Positions 23,231 to 34,595 of a DNA stretch of 64,000 nucleotides are shown in pieces. This DNA is from Scolanthus callimorphus. Its lineage: Eukaryota; Cnidaria; Anthozoa; Actiniaria; Edwardsiidae. The position numbers were made by a program, and so were the translations under genes. The stretch covers positions 26,619,387 through 26,683,386 of the forward strand of contig CM066918.1 in NCBI GenBank assembly GCA_033964015.1. The letters are read 5' to 3'. Under the pieces are notes generated by a model. That model saw only the letters and a program-made list of their open reading frames with translations, was not told the DNA's origin and ran no database searches. Position 1 is the first letter of the stretch. Each line of letters begins with the position of its first letter.

Positions 23231-26200
23231 GTGGAAAACAAACAACCGGAAGTAGTTATTTATGACAACTCGGGCGACGAGTCTGTGCACGACAGCGACT
23301 ACGACACGGATCTCGAAATCGAGGAGAAACGAGACGAATTCGATCCGACAGGGCGCAAGGCATACCGGGCTGCCTGTGTGGAGCTTGGAATCGTCCCAGT
23401 CTCTTTCATTTTAGAGCACATGGTGGACGAGGACTTGAATGTGAATCACCATGGACTGGGGCCGAGTGGTGTCAAGGCTCTGGTGACGGCGCTCATGAAT
23501 ACGACCACCATATCCAAGCTGAATATTCGCGACTGTCATATCGGTATGGGCTAGGCTAGTAAGCGAAGGACACTATGCGTTACTGCCAATATCGTTTCGC
23601 GCTAGTAATTTTTAAGAACATGGCTTGCTTGCGGATTTTGTTTGTTCCCCCAGTAAAACTATTTGGGCCAATCAGGTATTTCGCCTAGTGCAGTGGCTTT
23701 TCCTCGCGACGGAAAGCCAAGCGACTGCATTAGACGAAGCAGGGCAAACACCTGATTGGTTTAGATGGTTTGACAGGCGGAACAGAAAAATAAGCCAAGT
23801 TTTGAAAATGCGCAACGCGAACAACGAATTTAGCTGTAATTAAAAAGACACTCAAATAATGCGAATTTCATCATAGCTTTTATGTCAATCCAGGAAGCTA
23901 CATGTGTATACTATGCGATAAGAAATGACATAATGCGCAGGGCATGTGGAGTACCCTATTTGCACAACTAGTACACAGTAAAGACAAGCTGTAGTTTGTG
24001 ACAATCATAACATAGGCAACCAACTCTTGCTATTGGTTTCTCATCCCTACAGCCCAAGAAGGAGGAACAGAAGTCGCTAAGCTGCTAAAAGAGAATTTCT
24101 ACATCACAGAACTGGACGTTTCTCAGAATAAGATCAGGAGCGCAGGCGCGCAAGCTTTCTCAGAAGTGTTACAAGAAAACAGGTTAGTAATGGGATCTTG
24201 GAATGGGATCTTGGAATTCAACCAGCTGGCAATATGTTCCACATTTTAATGACATGGCATTATGGCTGGATAAGGGCAGATCCAGGCGGTGGGGTGGGGA
24301 TGGGATGCTCCTCGTGGTTGCACCATCCGTAACCAGATTGATTGACTATACTACCCTCTGTTTATCAACATTGCCATTCAAATTCTGCCGTGCAAACCGT
24401 AGATTGAAAAGCACCTTTTGTTCTGTGAACCAATAGATCTCTGCTAGGCACATTAATAACAATGGGTGACATCAGCGTGATCGTTGTTACCAGCACGGGA
24501 ATCGCCGCCAGAATATGCACATCAATTTGTCGTCGGGTTCTATTCGGTAGTTCGGTGTATGATGATCGGCTATTCGGTAGATCGGTTATTCGCCTTGTAG
24601 TTCATAGAGACCATGGCAAGCCAGAGCATATGCTGCATAGGTAGCCTCGTCCCCAGGCTTCTTGTGTCAGCTCTCCGTGCCACGCAAGTTCACTGTGTAT
24701 GGAAGTGCCCGCAGCCAAAAGGAGCAGGCTGGGAACGAGGCCACTGCATAAGCTCTTGTTCTTGTAGAAGATGGGGAACTAGGAAATGTCCCAAAATATA
24801 ACGTTTACGGTTTTGGTTGTTCTTCCACTTATGACTATTTTACTATTTCTCCTAGCACTTTAACAAAGCTGAATCTGTCATGGAGCGAATTCAAGAACCA
24901 AGATTCACAGTGTCTCGCCGAGGCCATCCGTGTGAACCACACGCTGAAGAATCTAGATCTGAGCAGGAATAAATTTGAAGAGGAAGCAGGACTGAATTTA
25001 GGTAAAAACATGAGACTGTGCAGTAAGGTGATGTTTGGTAATGGCAGTTTTACTGCGGACGAAGTTACGCAGGACACTGCATTTTAAAAAGCTTGCTTTT
25101 CACTAGCGAAGTAAGCGGAGACGGAGAAGGAGACGGACACATAAGGAAGATTGCGTTCGTGTGAAAATCAAAGAACGGAGACGGAGGAGGAGACGTAAGC
25201 GTGAAGGAAGCAGAACGGAAGATTTCCTTTTTCTTACGTCTCCGCTTACGCTAACGTTCTACGTCTCTGCTTATTTCACTAGTGAAAAGCCGGCTTAACA
25301 GGTTTAAACATCGCTCACCAGGTCCAGCTATCGATGCCAATGGAGGGTTAGAGTACCTCAGCCTAAAGTGGAACCACCTCCGTGGTCCTGGTGCCATAGC
25401 CATTGGAAAAGGCTTGCGGGCGAACTGCTCACTAAAGATCCTCGACCTTTCCTGGAATGGATTTGCCGATGAAGGAGCTCATGCAGTTGGAGAGTCGCTC
25501 CGCGAAAACAACACTCTGATCGAGCTTGATCTTAGCTATAACAGAATATCTACTAAAGGTGCCCTGGCCATGGCCGAGGGTCTAAAGGCCAATAATACTC
25601 TGAAAGTACTAAGGTAAGGATGGTATTCAGACTTTGAGTTTGGGAGACGTTTAAAGTTGATCACCTCTGGGAATGGAAGGGTGAATACAGGTGCAGCTCA
25701 CATAGAAAATCATTTTATCGGGGTTCGTACGCTCAGAAATTATAAACAAATCTAGGAGATTTAAGGAGCTGTTTCGGAATTTTTCCAGGAATTTTTTCAG
25801 GACTTTGTTCGAAATTCCAGGAGTTTCAAGGACTTTCCAGTAGAACAATAAAAATCCAGGACTTTCCAAGAGAACAATAAAAATCCAGGACTTTCCAGGA
25901 GAACAATAAAAATCCAGGACTTTCCAGGAGAACAATAAAAATCCAGGACTTTCCAGGAGAACAATAAAAATCCAGGACTTTCCAGGAGAACAATAAAAAT
26001 CCAGGACTTTCCAGGAGAACAATAAAAATCCAGGACTTTCCAGGAGAACAATAAAAATCCAGGACTTTCCAGGAGAACAATAAAAATCCAGGACTTTCCA
26101 GGAGAACAATAAAAATCCAGGACTTTCCAGGAGAACAATAAAAATCCAGGACTTTCCAGGAGAACAATAAAAATCCAGGACTTTCCAGGAGAACAATAAA

Positions 26201-27390
26201 AATCCAGGACTTTCCAGGGGAACAATAAAAATCCAGGACTTTCCAGGAGAACAATAAAAATCCAGGACTTTCCAGGAGAACAATAAAAATCCAGGACTTT
26301 CCAGGAGAACAATAAAAATCCAGGACTTTCCAGGAGAACAATAAAAATCCAGGACTTTCCAGGAGAACAAAAAAAATCCAGGATTTTCCAGGAGAACAAT
26401 AAAAATCCAGGACTTTCCAGGAGAACAATAAAAATCCAGGACTTTCCAGGAGAACAATAAAAATCCAGGACTTTCCAGGAGAACAATAAAAATCCAGGAC
26501 TTTCCAGGAGAACAAAAAAAATCCAGGATTTTCCAGGAAAACAATAAAAATCCAGGACTTTCCAGGAGAACAATAAAAATCCAGGACTTTCCAGGAGAAC
26601 AATAAAAATCCAGGACTTTCCAGGAGAACAATAAAAATCCAGGACTTTCCAGGAGAACAATAAAAATCCAGGACTTTCCAGGAGGACAATAAAAATCCAG
26701 GACTTTCCAGGAGAACAATAAAAATCCAGGACTTTCCAGGAAAACAATAAAAATCCAGTACTTTCCAGGAGAACAATAAAAATCCAGGACTTTCCAGGTT
26801 TCCTAGGAGCCGTACGAACCCTGTTTTATGGAAACAGAAATCAAATGAGTCCTGCTATCTTCAACAGGATCGGAATGAATCCAATCCAAGACGCTGGAGC
26901 CTACGCTATCCTGAATGCCATGAAAAACAACGCCGAGTGTGCTATGGAGAGACTGTACCTAAACAACGTGGTCATCGACCTGGAGACACAAGACCTTATT
27001 AAGATGATTCGTGAGCTCAGGCCTAACTTCGAGGTGTCGTGCACTCACAGCAAGCGCTCAGGAAACCTGACAAACAAGTTAGACGACTTATTCAGCGGCA
27101 AAGGGAAGAAGAAAAAGGTCGTGGAGCTGATCAACAAGTTGAAGGAGTACGTGGAAAAGATGAATTGGCGGTTGGTTGACTTGTTTAACCAGTTTGACAA
27201 GGATAACAGCTTGTCGGTGACTCGAGACGAGTTCTTTTCGGGGCTCAAGAGTATTGGGGTGCCTATGGAGGATAAGGACCTGACTTTATTGATAGACTTG
27301 TTAGATGAAAACGGAGATGGTGAGATCGATTTTAGTGAGTTCACGTGGATCAGAGAAGCCGAGGAGGACGAGATCGTTATTTCTGTGTGA
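23231..27390 (+). CDS. LRRC74: LRRC74-like leucine-rich-repeat protein with C-terminal EF-hands
   Basis: Exons are about 23253-23543, 24053-24182, 24856-25001, 25322-25613 and 26868-27390. GT-AG sites and phases 1, 2, 1, 2 agree throughout. The N-terminus has an acidic stretch (DYDTDLEIEEKRDEFDPTG) followed by the KAYRAAC and NHHGLGPSG motifs, then about eight RNase-inhibitor-type leucine-rich repeats (L-D-L-S-x-N pattern). A linker precedes two EF-hand loops near the C-terminus, DKDNSLSVTRDE and DENGDGEIDFSE, both with acidic residues at the calcium positions. This order matches LRRC74-type proteins. The role is unknown; calcium-dependent scaffolding is inference. The 5' end is unresolved: the frame opens at 23231 without an ATG, and an in-frame TAG lies just upstream at about 23204-23206. 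Confidence 0.75.
23544..24052 (+). other. intron of the LRRC74-like gene
   Basis: Donor at 23544 and acceptor CCCTACAG ending at 24052. An inverted pair, GCCAATCAGG..TTTCGCC.. at 23668 against CCTGATTGG at 23750, marks a small foldback. Confidence 0.6.
24641..24742. repeat. foldback repeat with GCCTCGT/ACGAGGC ends
   Basis: The left end GTAGCCTCGTCCCCAGGC pairs with the right end GCCTGGGAACGAGGC-like sequence, within an intron. Non-coding. Confidence 0.5.
25088..25299. mobile_element. MITE with GCTTTTCACTAG ends
   Basis: The left end AAGCTTGCTTTTCACTAG pairs with the right end CTAGTGAAAAGCCGGCTT. The interior is GGAGACGG-rich with matching CTCCGC-rich sequence. It ends only 22 bp before the acceptor of the following LRRC74-like exon and so must contribute to that splice site's branch-point region. 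Confidence 0.7.
25829..26798. repeat. 29-bp minisatellite, about 33 copies
   Basis: The unit is CCAGGACTTTCCAGG followed by AGAACAATAAAAAT, highly homogeneous with rare single-base variants. It lies in the last intron of the LRRC74-like gene. Because 29 is not a multiple of three and no frame of the minus strand holds a stop, three overlapping long open frames appear there; they are artefacts. Each unit contains GGACTTTCC, which fits the kappaB consensus GGRNNYYCC. Confidence 0.95.
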
Positions 27391-27658
27391 AATGCATACA
27401 AAGCCATTTCAGAAGCTCCGTCAGTGGTTCATGTATCATTGTATTAGAAAAGGAATTACGTGGGTAAAAGTCTTGAAATACACTTCTTAAACCCAAGCTC
27501 AAACAAAGAAAATCATAAACGCAAAGGAAGTTTGGATACTCGGTCATAATTTGCACAGATTTTTAAGATTTTATTCCTTTTTTTTTTCTCGACATTAAAT
27601 GATTCGTTTGAGAAGCTATATCAACTCAACAGCGTTTTTCATCAAGATTTCCAGATTC
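27391..27658. other. 3' flank of the LRRC74-like gene
   Basis: No exact AATAAA was found close to the stop codon. No further gene. Confidence 0.3.
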
Positions 27659-27832
27659 GACCGTCCACATGCATCCGAAATGTTATCGGATTCAAAAATT
27701 TCCACTATGGAGATCGGATTCAAAAATATCCAGATTCGTCTGCAAATTCGCCGGATGCGTGTGGACGATAGCCGTATCCGGAAAGAAAAAGTTGCGGATT
27801 CAAAAATATCCGGATACGTGTGGACGGGGCCT
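27659..27832. mobile_element. MITE with CCGTCCACATG / GTGTGGACGGGG ends
   Basis: Inverted ends plus repeated CGGATTCAAAAATATCC units inside. Non-coding. Confidence 0.65.
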
Positions 27833-27901
27833 GAATATAGAAGAGCGCGCGCGCTTATAGGTGGATGATCGTCCATTGAGTGATGCGCGCATTAGAGCAG
27901 A

Positions 27902-28139
27902 TTTCACATGACTGTCAAGAATTTCAAGTAATTGCGATTGCTTCGCGTTCTCATTGGCTACTCGTTTTTCTCAGCCAATCAAATTCTGTAGTAAATACAA
28001 TTGTGTAATTACTTAGTAATTGGTTCGGCTTGCAATTGGCTGAGAAGAAAGCCATTTAGGAGCAAGGTGTGATTTCTCTCGATTCTGATTGGCTAGTGAT
28101 TGCTCAATTGCAATTGTTTTCACGACAGTCATGTGAAAA
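27902..28139. mobile_element. foldback MITE with TTTCACATGACTGTC ends
   Basis: Left TTTCACATGACTGTC pairs with right GACAGTCATGTGAAAA. Internal CAATTGC, GATTGG and GGCTGAGAA motifs occur in both orientations. Confidence 0.7.
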
Positions 28140-28692
28140 CCGCTCTATGGTCAGATTGAGTCGACTAATCATCCAGTACAGAAAACATACCGCAGTTATT
28201 TATGTTGAAAACGTAGTTTCAAGAGCTCTGTACTTATGGAAGGCATCGAATGTTTTAGTTTGATTCACTCGAACTTTAATTTATTTGTAAATATACAAAA
28301 AGCATGACATTGCTTAGCCTTCCGAATTAATGTTCTTTTATCCCAACACGCTGTCTCGTGTTTGATATATTACTTGAAACTACATTTGCCGCGTGCGTGT
28401 GTTTATTACACATGTGCGCATCAAATACATTTGTTGATTTGTCCATAATCCCACCCGCAACTACTAGGAAAACAATCGTCACGTGAACATGACAAGGTCG
28501 CGAATGGGACGCGTGTTTGCTGCGTAGCAAACGAAAAAGAAATGGAAAGGGACAAAGAGAGCGTCCACTCACTCGCTCACGCTCTCTTGTCATTTTTCCA
28601 TTGCGCTTGCTACACACACTGCTGCAAAACAATTCCCTGCATGCAGTCGAATATGACATGCCTTTTCAGAACTTTTGAAGTTCAATCTAAAC
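28140..28692. other. no gene recognised
   Basis: Spacer with an imperfect inverted pair (GCTACGCAGCAAAC / GCTTGCTACAC). No coding signal. Confidence 0.3.
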
Positions 28693-28968
28693 AAAATTAG
28701 TATAAACCAACTAATGGTCTATTACAAATCCTGCATTCTGATTGGCTGAGCTACTAATGGTCTATTAGTGATAGACCGTGCCTGGCAAAACCTTGCAAGA
28801 AAACTTGATTTTTTCAACATAAAATAATGGAATTCATTGCCAAAACTGACCAACTAGTTGGTTTATACTAAAACAATTAGACCTCTCGTCCTCATGTGCT
28901 ATGATATCATTAAGAAGGCCGAATGGTCTATTCATCATAGCACATTCGGCCTCGAGGTCTAATTGTTA
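28693..28968. mobile_element. MITE with TTAGTATAAACCAACTA ends
   Basis: Inverted arms at 28695-28713 and 28856-28874 enclose GATTGGCTGAGCTAC. A second palindrome (GTGCTATGATATCAT...GATAGCAC-like) and GGCCTCGAGGTCTAATTG follow. Same core as the element at 13581-13830. Confidence 0.65.
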
Positions 28969-31016
28969 AATATGAATTGTTTATAAGACTCACTATCTTA
29001 CTATTAGTTATTACACTGAAAATCTTTATTTCGTTCAAGGTACTCGAAATTTTTTAAAAAAGTTGTTTGTTTACCTGAGTTTCTTTAGTATGAAAGCAAT
29101 CGTTGAATTCTCAAGGGATTATGATTGAAATAAACAGCGAGACAAATTTAACACAAGCTTGCTTGAAAGAGCAATTTTTATAATAGGACAAAATATTAAT
29201 TCCTACACCACTCTCTAATGAGGCAACTATATGAATACCATTTCCAACAAGGGCGACCCCTGGCAGGGCACATTTCTGGTCTCGCAACAACAAAGCCTGG
29301 TTGGCCTTCACGCCCTTGGGCTTGGGTTGTTTTTGTAAGATGAAAGATTAAGTATACAGCTCCGTTACATTGGACAGATATAAAAAAGGCAATGGCTTTT
29401 GTATTTCCAGTAATCACTTTTGGACTGAGACACAAAGGCAAAATAATATCAATTACAACCCGCTGCTCTCGTCCAATGAACAGTTCTGTTTTTGAATTTA
29501 ACAAAGTGTGTTTTGCTTTGCATATGTTGTCATTTTGTCACTGGTCCACGACTGGTAAAATTGCTCGGATTCTTCCCTCCCTTTTTCTCACGAAAGAGTA
29601 ACAGACGAAGAGAAAACTTCTGGTCTGTGGTGTCCCCATAATAAAGGTAAATACTGTCGCACATCTAGTTTGAGTACAGGCATGTTTGTTTGTGTGAAGT
29701 TCACGATACCTCGAAGCTATTATGGTGGCCAAAAAGCAAGTTAAATGCTAGTTCGATTTGGAAAAATCCCTAACGCAAGAGCTTTTACACAACAAAACTT
29801 TACAGGATTTGAACAATCAGTCCAGTGATCTTGACTCCGTCACGTTGAAAGTACCTCGCATTATTTTTCCATCAATCAAATTCGCTAGACTGCTCAAAAG
29901 AACAGTGTTGGAATAAAAAAAGAGTCGCTTTTGTTGTGTATTTTGTTTTGAAAAAAGGAGTTTACCAAGCAAAAAAAAAAAAAGATCCCAAATGGCAAAA
30001 GTATTTTTGGTTTGCCATTCATATTTTAATGAAATAACGTGCATAGGGTTCCTTGACAAAAGGTCCTTAAAAGCGCAAGCGCCTTTTGAATAGCGTGCAA
30101 ATGGCGCCAATCGGAATTCGAATTACATAACAGTAAACCCAATTTCCCTTTCACAGTAGTAATCAGATCATGAAACTAGCTGGAAAGGCTCGTAAATTTT
30201 CCCATTTTGACATTACGATCTGTAGAAGCCTATAAACACTTTAGGTCTTCTCTAGCCCATTGAAAAGGTGTAACTTTAGGCGGGACAACGGACTACCAAC
30301 ATTTCCGGAGCATTCAACCTCTAGCCAACACTCACACTTCTACTTTTCTTCACATTACACTATTTCCTGAGACAATCTTTTCATAACAAGGCAACAAGCC
30401 GAAGAAAACTAGATTCCATAATGGAATAGTAAAATACTATCTTTTTATTTACCAAAACACAGTGCAATTATTGTTGATAAGAGCATTTCATAAATTCTTT
30501 GCTAATCCTAATGACGCATCAAAAGAATAGGAGCACGGCAATTTGAAATGCTTGGCTCTCAAAAGATCTCACCAAATGCCTATGGTACTTATGGGTTTTG
30601 TAGTCAGTACACACTCAATTAGTGGCTAGCAACATGAATAATGGATTTGTAACAGATAAAGGGATGGATCCAAGGAATTTGTCATCCCCAGTGTTGGAGG
30701 GATATTAATTGTAAATATAAGTTGAGGAACTGCGCAAGTACTAAAATGTCGTGTTCTCGTGTAGTTGGACAGTATCCCATGTTATGTACCCTGGGTACCA
30801 GAGTCTCCAAGCTTCACTCGTTTACTAGCACGCTTGCGCCGTACCAGCGCCTTTAGTAATTAACACTGGTTGATAACTCAGGTGATAATCTTGTAATAAC
30901 CACTGGGCCTTTTTTCGATTATGGCCCCGGGGGCTCAAAAAACCAAAACAAGGCTAATTATTCCAAGTCAAACGGAGATGCAGTTCTGATGTACAATTTG
31001 TTCTTTCTTTTCGCAG
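28969..31016. other. no gene recognised
   Basis: Two kilobases of AT-rich spacer. The frames at 29111-29504 (-) and 29817-30110 (-) lack motifs. The segment 30785-30865 (CCAGAGTCTCCAAGCTTCAC) resembles 34688-34795 and is probably part of a dispersed repeat. Confidence 0.35.
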
Positions 31017-31206
31017 CCTTGCTTAGGACCGATACCTGGAATTCTGATAACTGCTGAAGTCGTAATAACAGTGTGCAACTGGTAGCACCAAAACATTGAC
31101 CAGAACAAAGGCCATAGCAATTAAAACTGGCTTAAAGCCCTTACATGACAAATAACATGAGTGATAAACCTTGACGGATTCATGGCCTGTCACCTCGAAC
31201 ATTATC
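31017..31206 (+). promoter_or_regulatory. likely 5' UTR exon segment
   Basis: A strong 3' splice site (TTCTTTCTTTTCGCAG) ends at 31016, suggesting that the gene starting at 31207 has an upstream non-coding exon and that its promoter lies further left. Confidence 0.45.
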
Positions 31207-32937
31207 ATGCAGGCAAACGAATTTACTGAGATCTCGTTAACAAGTCCAGATAGACATAACTTGCTGAGACTGAAAGCAATTTCCAAGTCGTTCGACGACT
31301 TAACAAGCGAAACGCTGTACAGCAGATGGAAAAGAAAGCGACAAAATAACAAAGAAAGACCAAGGAGCGCAAGTAGATTGCCATCATCAACTCATCTATC
31401 GTTGCCAGAGTTAAAAGAGCAAGACGAGAACGCTAACGATATTTGTGACCCCCCCGACGAAGGCATCACGGCAGGGAATGCGCAAAGGCACACGGTGAGA
31501 GCACGAGGCTGGACGATTCAGTGTCCGGGGGAGTTCGCCATACGCAGCGAGACGCCGCAAACAGACGGCGCGGATAGCGTCATCAGCGATTCCTACTCAA
31601 GCAGCGAAATTACAGAAACGGAGTCTCTGAGCATGGAATCGGACAGTGGGGTCGAGGAATGGAAAACACGAAGCTCTTCTTCTCCGGTGCCGAGTTTGGA
31701 CTTCTCGGAAATTTCCGAAGATGACGCAGTATTCGCGGCGTCTCCGTCGACTCCGCCAGTTGTGCGTTATTATCCGAGATGGTTCCCTCCCGGCGGAAGC
31801 GCCTCTGATGTGTCGGATATGTTTACCCACGACGGAACCTGCGACCAGGGCAAGGCGTCTGTGAAGGAAAATCCAGGCAAAGAAAACATTTTCGTTACCG
31901 AGATAACCACGAACGCGTTCGGCAAGTTCTCGAAAAAAGTCCGAAGCTTCTCCGAAGGTGATCAATTAAAAAAAGAGCAGCCAATCAAAGCGCGGTTGAT
32001 AAGGGGTCGCAACAGCCAAGAGTTTCGAAAGCAAAGTTTGTCAGCTCGTGAGCCCAGGGAATTACAATTCCTGAGAACTGCGGAAATGGCGAGGCAATAC
32101 CTGCAGAATAGCGTCGCCAATTTAGATGACGTATGGCTTAAGCGGGACACGGCCTCGACCGCAAAGCTGGATTCGAGACGCAAAAGGCCTAGCGGGGTGG
32201 ATGCGAAACACAAGGGTCTTGTTAACAATATTCATGGCCCAACACTTGGGCAAATACCCGACAGGTCACATCATTGCACGTTCGGAACTACGTATACAGT
32301 TGTTAGCCAACCAATCGATTCGTCCATTCACCGTGACTCAAATCAAAGCCAGCAGCCTGACAGAAAAATTAGCGCTCCGGCCGCCACGACTTACAAACTG
32401 GAGGCCGAAGACTTATTAGAGGAGCTCGAGCTCCGAGACCAACTTCCTAGCGAAGTTTCCAGACGCGGACTGAGTTTAAATAGAAGAACTTATGGCTCAC
32501 AGGTTGCGAGATCGCAATCATTTGCCGGTGAAAGCAGCCACAGAGCGGCCACGATGCCTCGGCTTTCAAGGAGAGCAACTTCTGTTTTATCGAACAGAAA
32601 GGCTAGCGAACAACGGAGCAGACAAGTCGCTAAGGAACTGCTAGATAAAATTACAAAAGCAGGGGAGAAATCTGAGAAGGAGAGACTTGATGTCGTGGAG
32701 AGAGCGTTCGAATGGATTCGCAAAGAACTGGCCGATTTGAGAACACAAGACAAGGACATCATGCGAATGTTCACGAAAATTCAAGCGGGGATAAGGCACA
32801 TGAAGTTTGATCAATCGGCACTGCTAGAAGGCGCCGAGGATGACTTTCATTCCACTCCTGATTTATCACAAAGTTTTTCCTATTCAATGACACCAAAAGA
32901 AGAAACACAGCTCCCAAGAAGGGCAAGTTTACTTTAG
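31207..32937 (+). CDS. uncharacterised 576-residue Ser/Arg-rich protein, single coding exon
   Basis: The first ATG of the frame is at 31207. The frame is open 36 bases further upstream but only from a TTG. The stop is TAG at 32935-32937. No known domain is recognised. Residues 1-60 contain a short conserved-looking helix (LKAISKSFDDLTSETLYSRW). The middle is disordered and Ser/Glu/Pro-rich with several SxSF-type basic-serine motifs (RSFSEGD, RSQSFAGES) that look like kinase or 14-3-3 sites. The C-terminal third has predicted coiled coil from about residue 465 to 540 (QVAKELLDKITKAGEK onwards). No signal peptide or membrane segment. Codon use and length support a real gene. It may be a cnidarian-restricted scaffold or cytoskeletal protein, but that is inference. 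Confidence 0.75.
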   Translation: MQANEFTEISLTSPDRHNLLRLKAISKSFDDLTSETLYSRWKRKRQNNKERPRSASRLPSSTHLSLPELKEQDENANDICDPPDEGITAGNAQRHTVRARGWTIQCPGEFAIRSETPQTDGADSVISDSYSSSEITETESLSMESDSGVEEWKTRSSSSPVPSLDFSEISEDDAVFAASPSTPPVVRYYPRWFPPGGSASDVSDMFTHDGTCDQGKASVKENPGKENIFVTEITTNAFGKFSKKVRSFSEGDQLKKEQPIKARLIRGRNSQEFRKQSLSAREPRELQFLRTAEMARQYLQNSVANLDDVWLKRDTASTAKLDSRRKRPSGVDAKHKGLVNNIHGPTLGQIPDRSHHCTFGTTYTVVSQPIDSSIHRDSNQSQQPDRKISAPAATTYKLEAEDLLEELELRDQLPSEVSRRGLSLNRRTYGSQVARSQSFAGESSHRAATMPRLSRRATSVLSNRKASEQRSRQVAKELLDKITKAGEKSEKERLDVVERAFEWIRKELADLRTQDKDIMRMFTKIQAGIRHMKFDQSALLEGAEDDFHSTPDLSQSFSYSMTPKEETQLPRRASLL

Positions 32938-34109
32938 CGTGTTCAGCGTAGGTAAATAATAGCAGCGGCGAAAGTTATTGACTGAAATAGGTTTTGTTTT
33001 TCAACTTGCAATCTCTATTCCGACTGCTATAGCTGCATTCCTCTGGCTTTGATCACTGATTTATTTCCTGCTAAGTTTAGTTACTGATAACCCGATGTTT
33101 TGACGTAATTTAATAAGTGAATTTCACTTAAATAATAACAAAACGATAGCGTGACTATTTTACCAACTCGTACTCAAGTTGTAAATACTTTAATGTAGCG
33201 CTTTTCTAATTTTGCGATAAATCGATGCAGCATATCTATGACACTAGGAAAAGAAAACATTTCGCTCAAAGTAATGTTTATAATCAAAACTGAAAAAGGA
33301 AAAGCGAAAATGTCTAATGGCATTAAAAATAAATACGGAATAATTTAACTCTTTTACCGGCGCGGCGCACATTAATTAACAGATCAAATCTAAACTTTTG
33401 ATCACCACAACACTTAGCATTGCTAGTTTTCAACAAAATAGAGATACAGAAGTATTGAATTCGCGTTATCGGAATAGTTTTGTAGCGGGTTTGAGATAAA
33501 TTGCTTGGATAATGATAATGGTCGCCTGAGAACGTTAGACGAATGTAAATAAGATTTGGCATTGTGTTGGTGCATGTGCTAAATCATTTTTTAATTCATT
33601 GAACAAGTTAACTTTTGACGGATAATAGCAGAGAATAAATGCTCAGTAATTTCTCTTTTGAAGGAGTCAGATTTTTAAATTGATATTTTTAAAAGCACAT
33701 TTGTTCGCCTTAACAGTGAATAGCTGGCATTACCTTTTGCATAATGTTCTTTATCTGAAAGTACTATTCAATTTTTAACAAAACAACCTTGGAGTTAGTA
33801 ATCGATGGCACCTTTTGTAAATTAGAGTTGGAATCCCTTTGTAAATTCCTTTCTGGATGGCTGGATAAGAATAAAACTATTGTAGATTATGCGGTGAGAG
33901 CTCTTTTTTAAGAGCTCTATTTTAAGAGATTAGAAGTGACTATAGGTATTACTGTAGGCTATCACATTAACGGACACTGCATTAAAAAGCATTTCATTGT
34001 CTCGCGCTGCGCATTTTCAAGAGCGAAACAACTAAACAGATTGAAATAGGCGCATGAATAGCGCGCGAGACGTTTGCAGCAATTAAGTTTGACTTTAATG
34101 TACAGGTTC
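32938..34109. other. no gene recognised
   Basis: Presumed 3' UTR and spacer. An AATAAATAC sequence at about 33327 and others further on could serve for polyadenylation. Confidence 0.3.
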
Positions 34110-34595
34110 GACGCCCCGATTACATGGTGCGGACTGGCCCGGATGGACGGGCTGCGTTTTTCTACCGAGATCTTGGCATTCTGCATAAACTCTGTAAAAA
34201 ATTGACTCGCGATTACATGGGAAATTTTCAGCCCGATTTGCCGAGATCTCGGTAGTCACCCTCCGGGATCCCGGCAAAGCGAGCTCAAAAATTCTCATGT
34301 AATCGCTCAACCGGGCTGGCCCGGTCTCGCTTTGAAGAGTCAGAATTACACTCCTTATACATAATCCAGAGCATCAATATGCCTTGAAGTGGGAAAAGAA
34401 TACACTACATCACAAGCTGCTGTAGTAGAAGAGCAATAAGTGCCTTGCGAATGTTTCGCGCGTCCGCCATTTTGTAACTACCGCCAAAGAACCAGGTCCA
34501 TCGTAGCGGGCCAGCTCGGCTCATATAATACCGGGCTGAGATTACGTTTTCAACCCGCCTATCCAGGCCAGCCCGCTCCATGTAATCGGGGCCTT
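34110..34595. mobile_element. MITE with CCCCGATTACATG / CATGTAATCGGGG ends
   Basis: Inverted ends CGCCCCGATTACATGG and CCATGTAATCGGGGCC, with further internal pairs (CCGAGATCTCGG, GGCTGGCCCGG). Non-coding. Confidence 0.7.

Noticed and set aside
25651..26776. Three overlapping minus-strand frames of more than 300 codons
   Set aside because: They are read through the 29-bp minisatellite, which has no stop in any minus frame; the same heptad-like peptide repeats in all three.
34100..34130. Possible tRNA gene (GGTTCGA motif)
   Set aside because: No cloverleaf partner; the motif is at the edge of a MITE.
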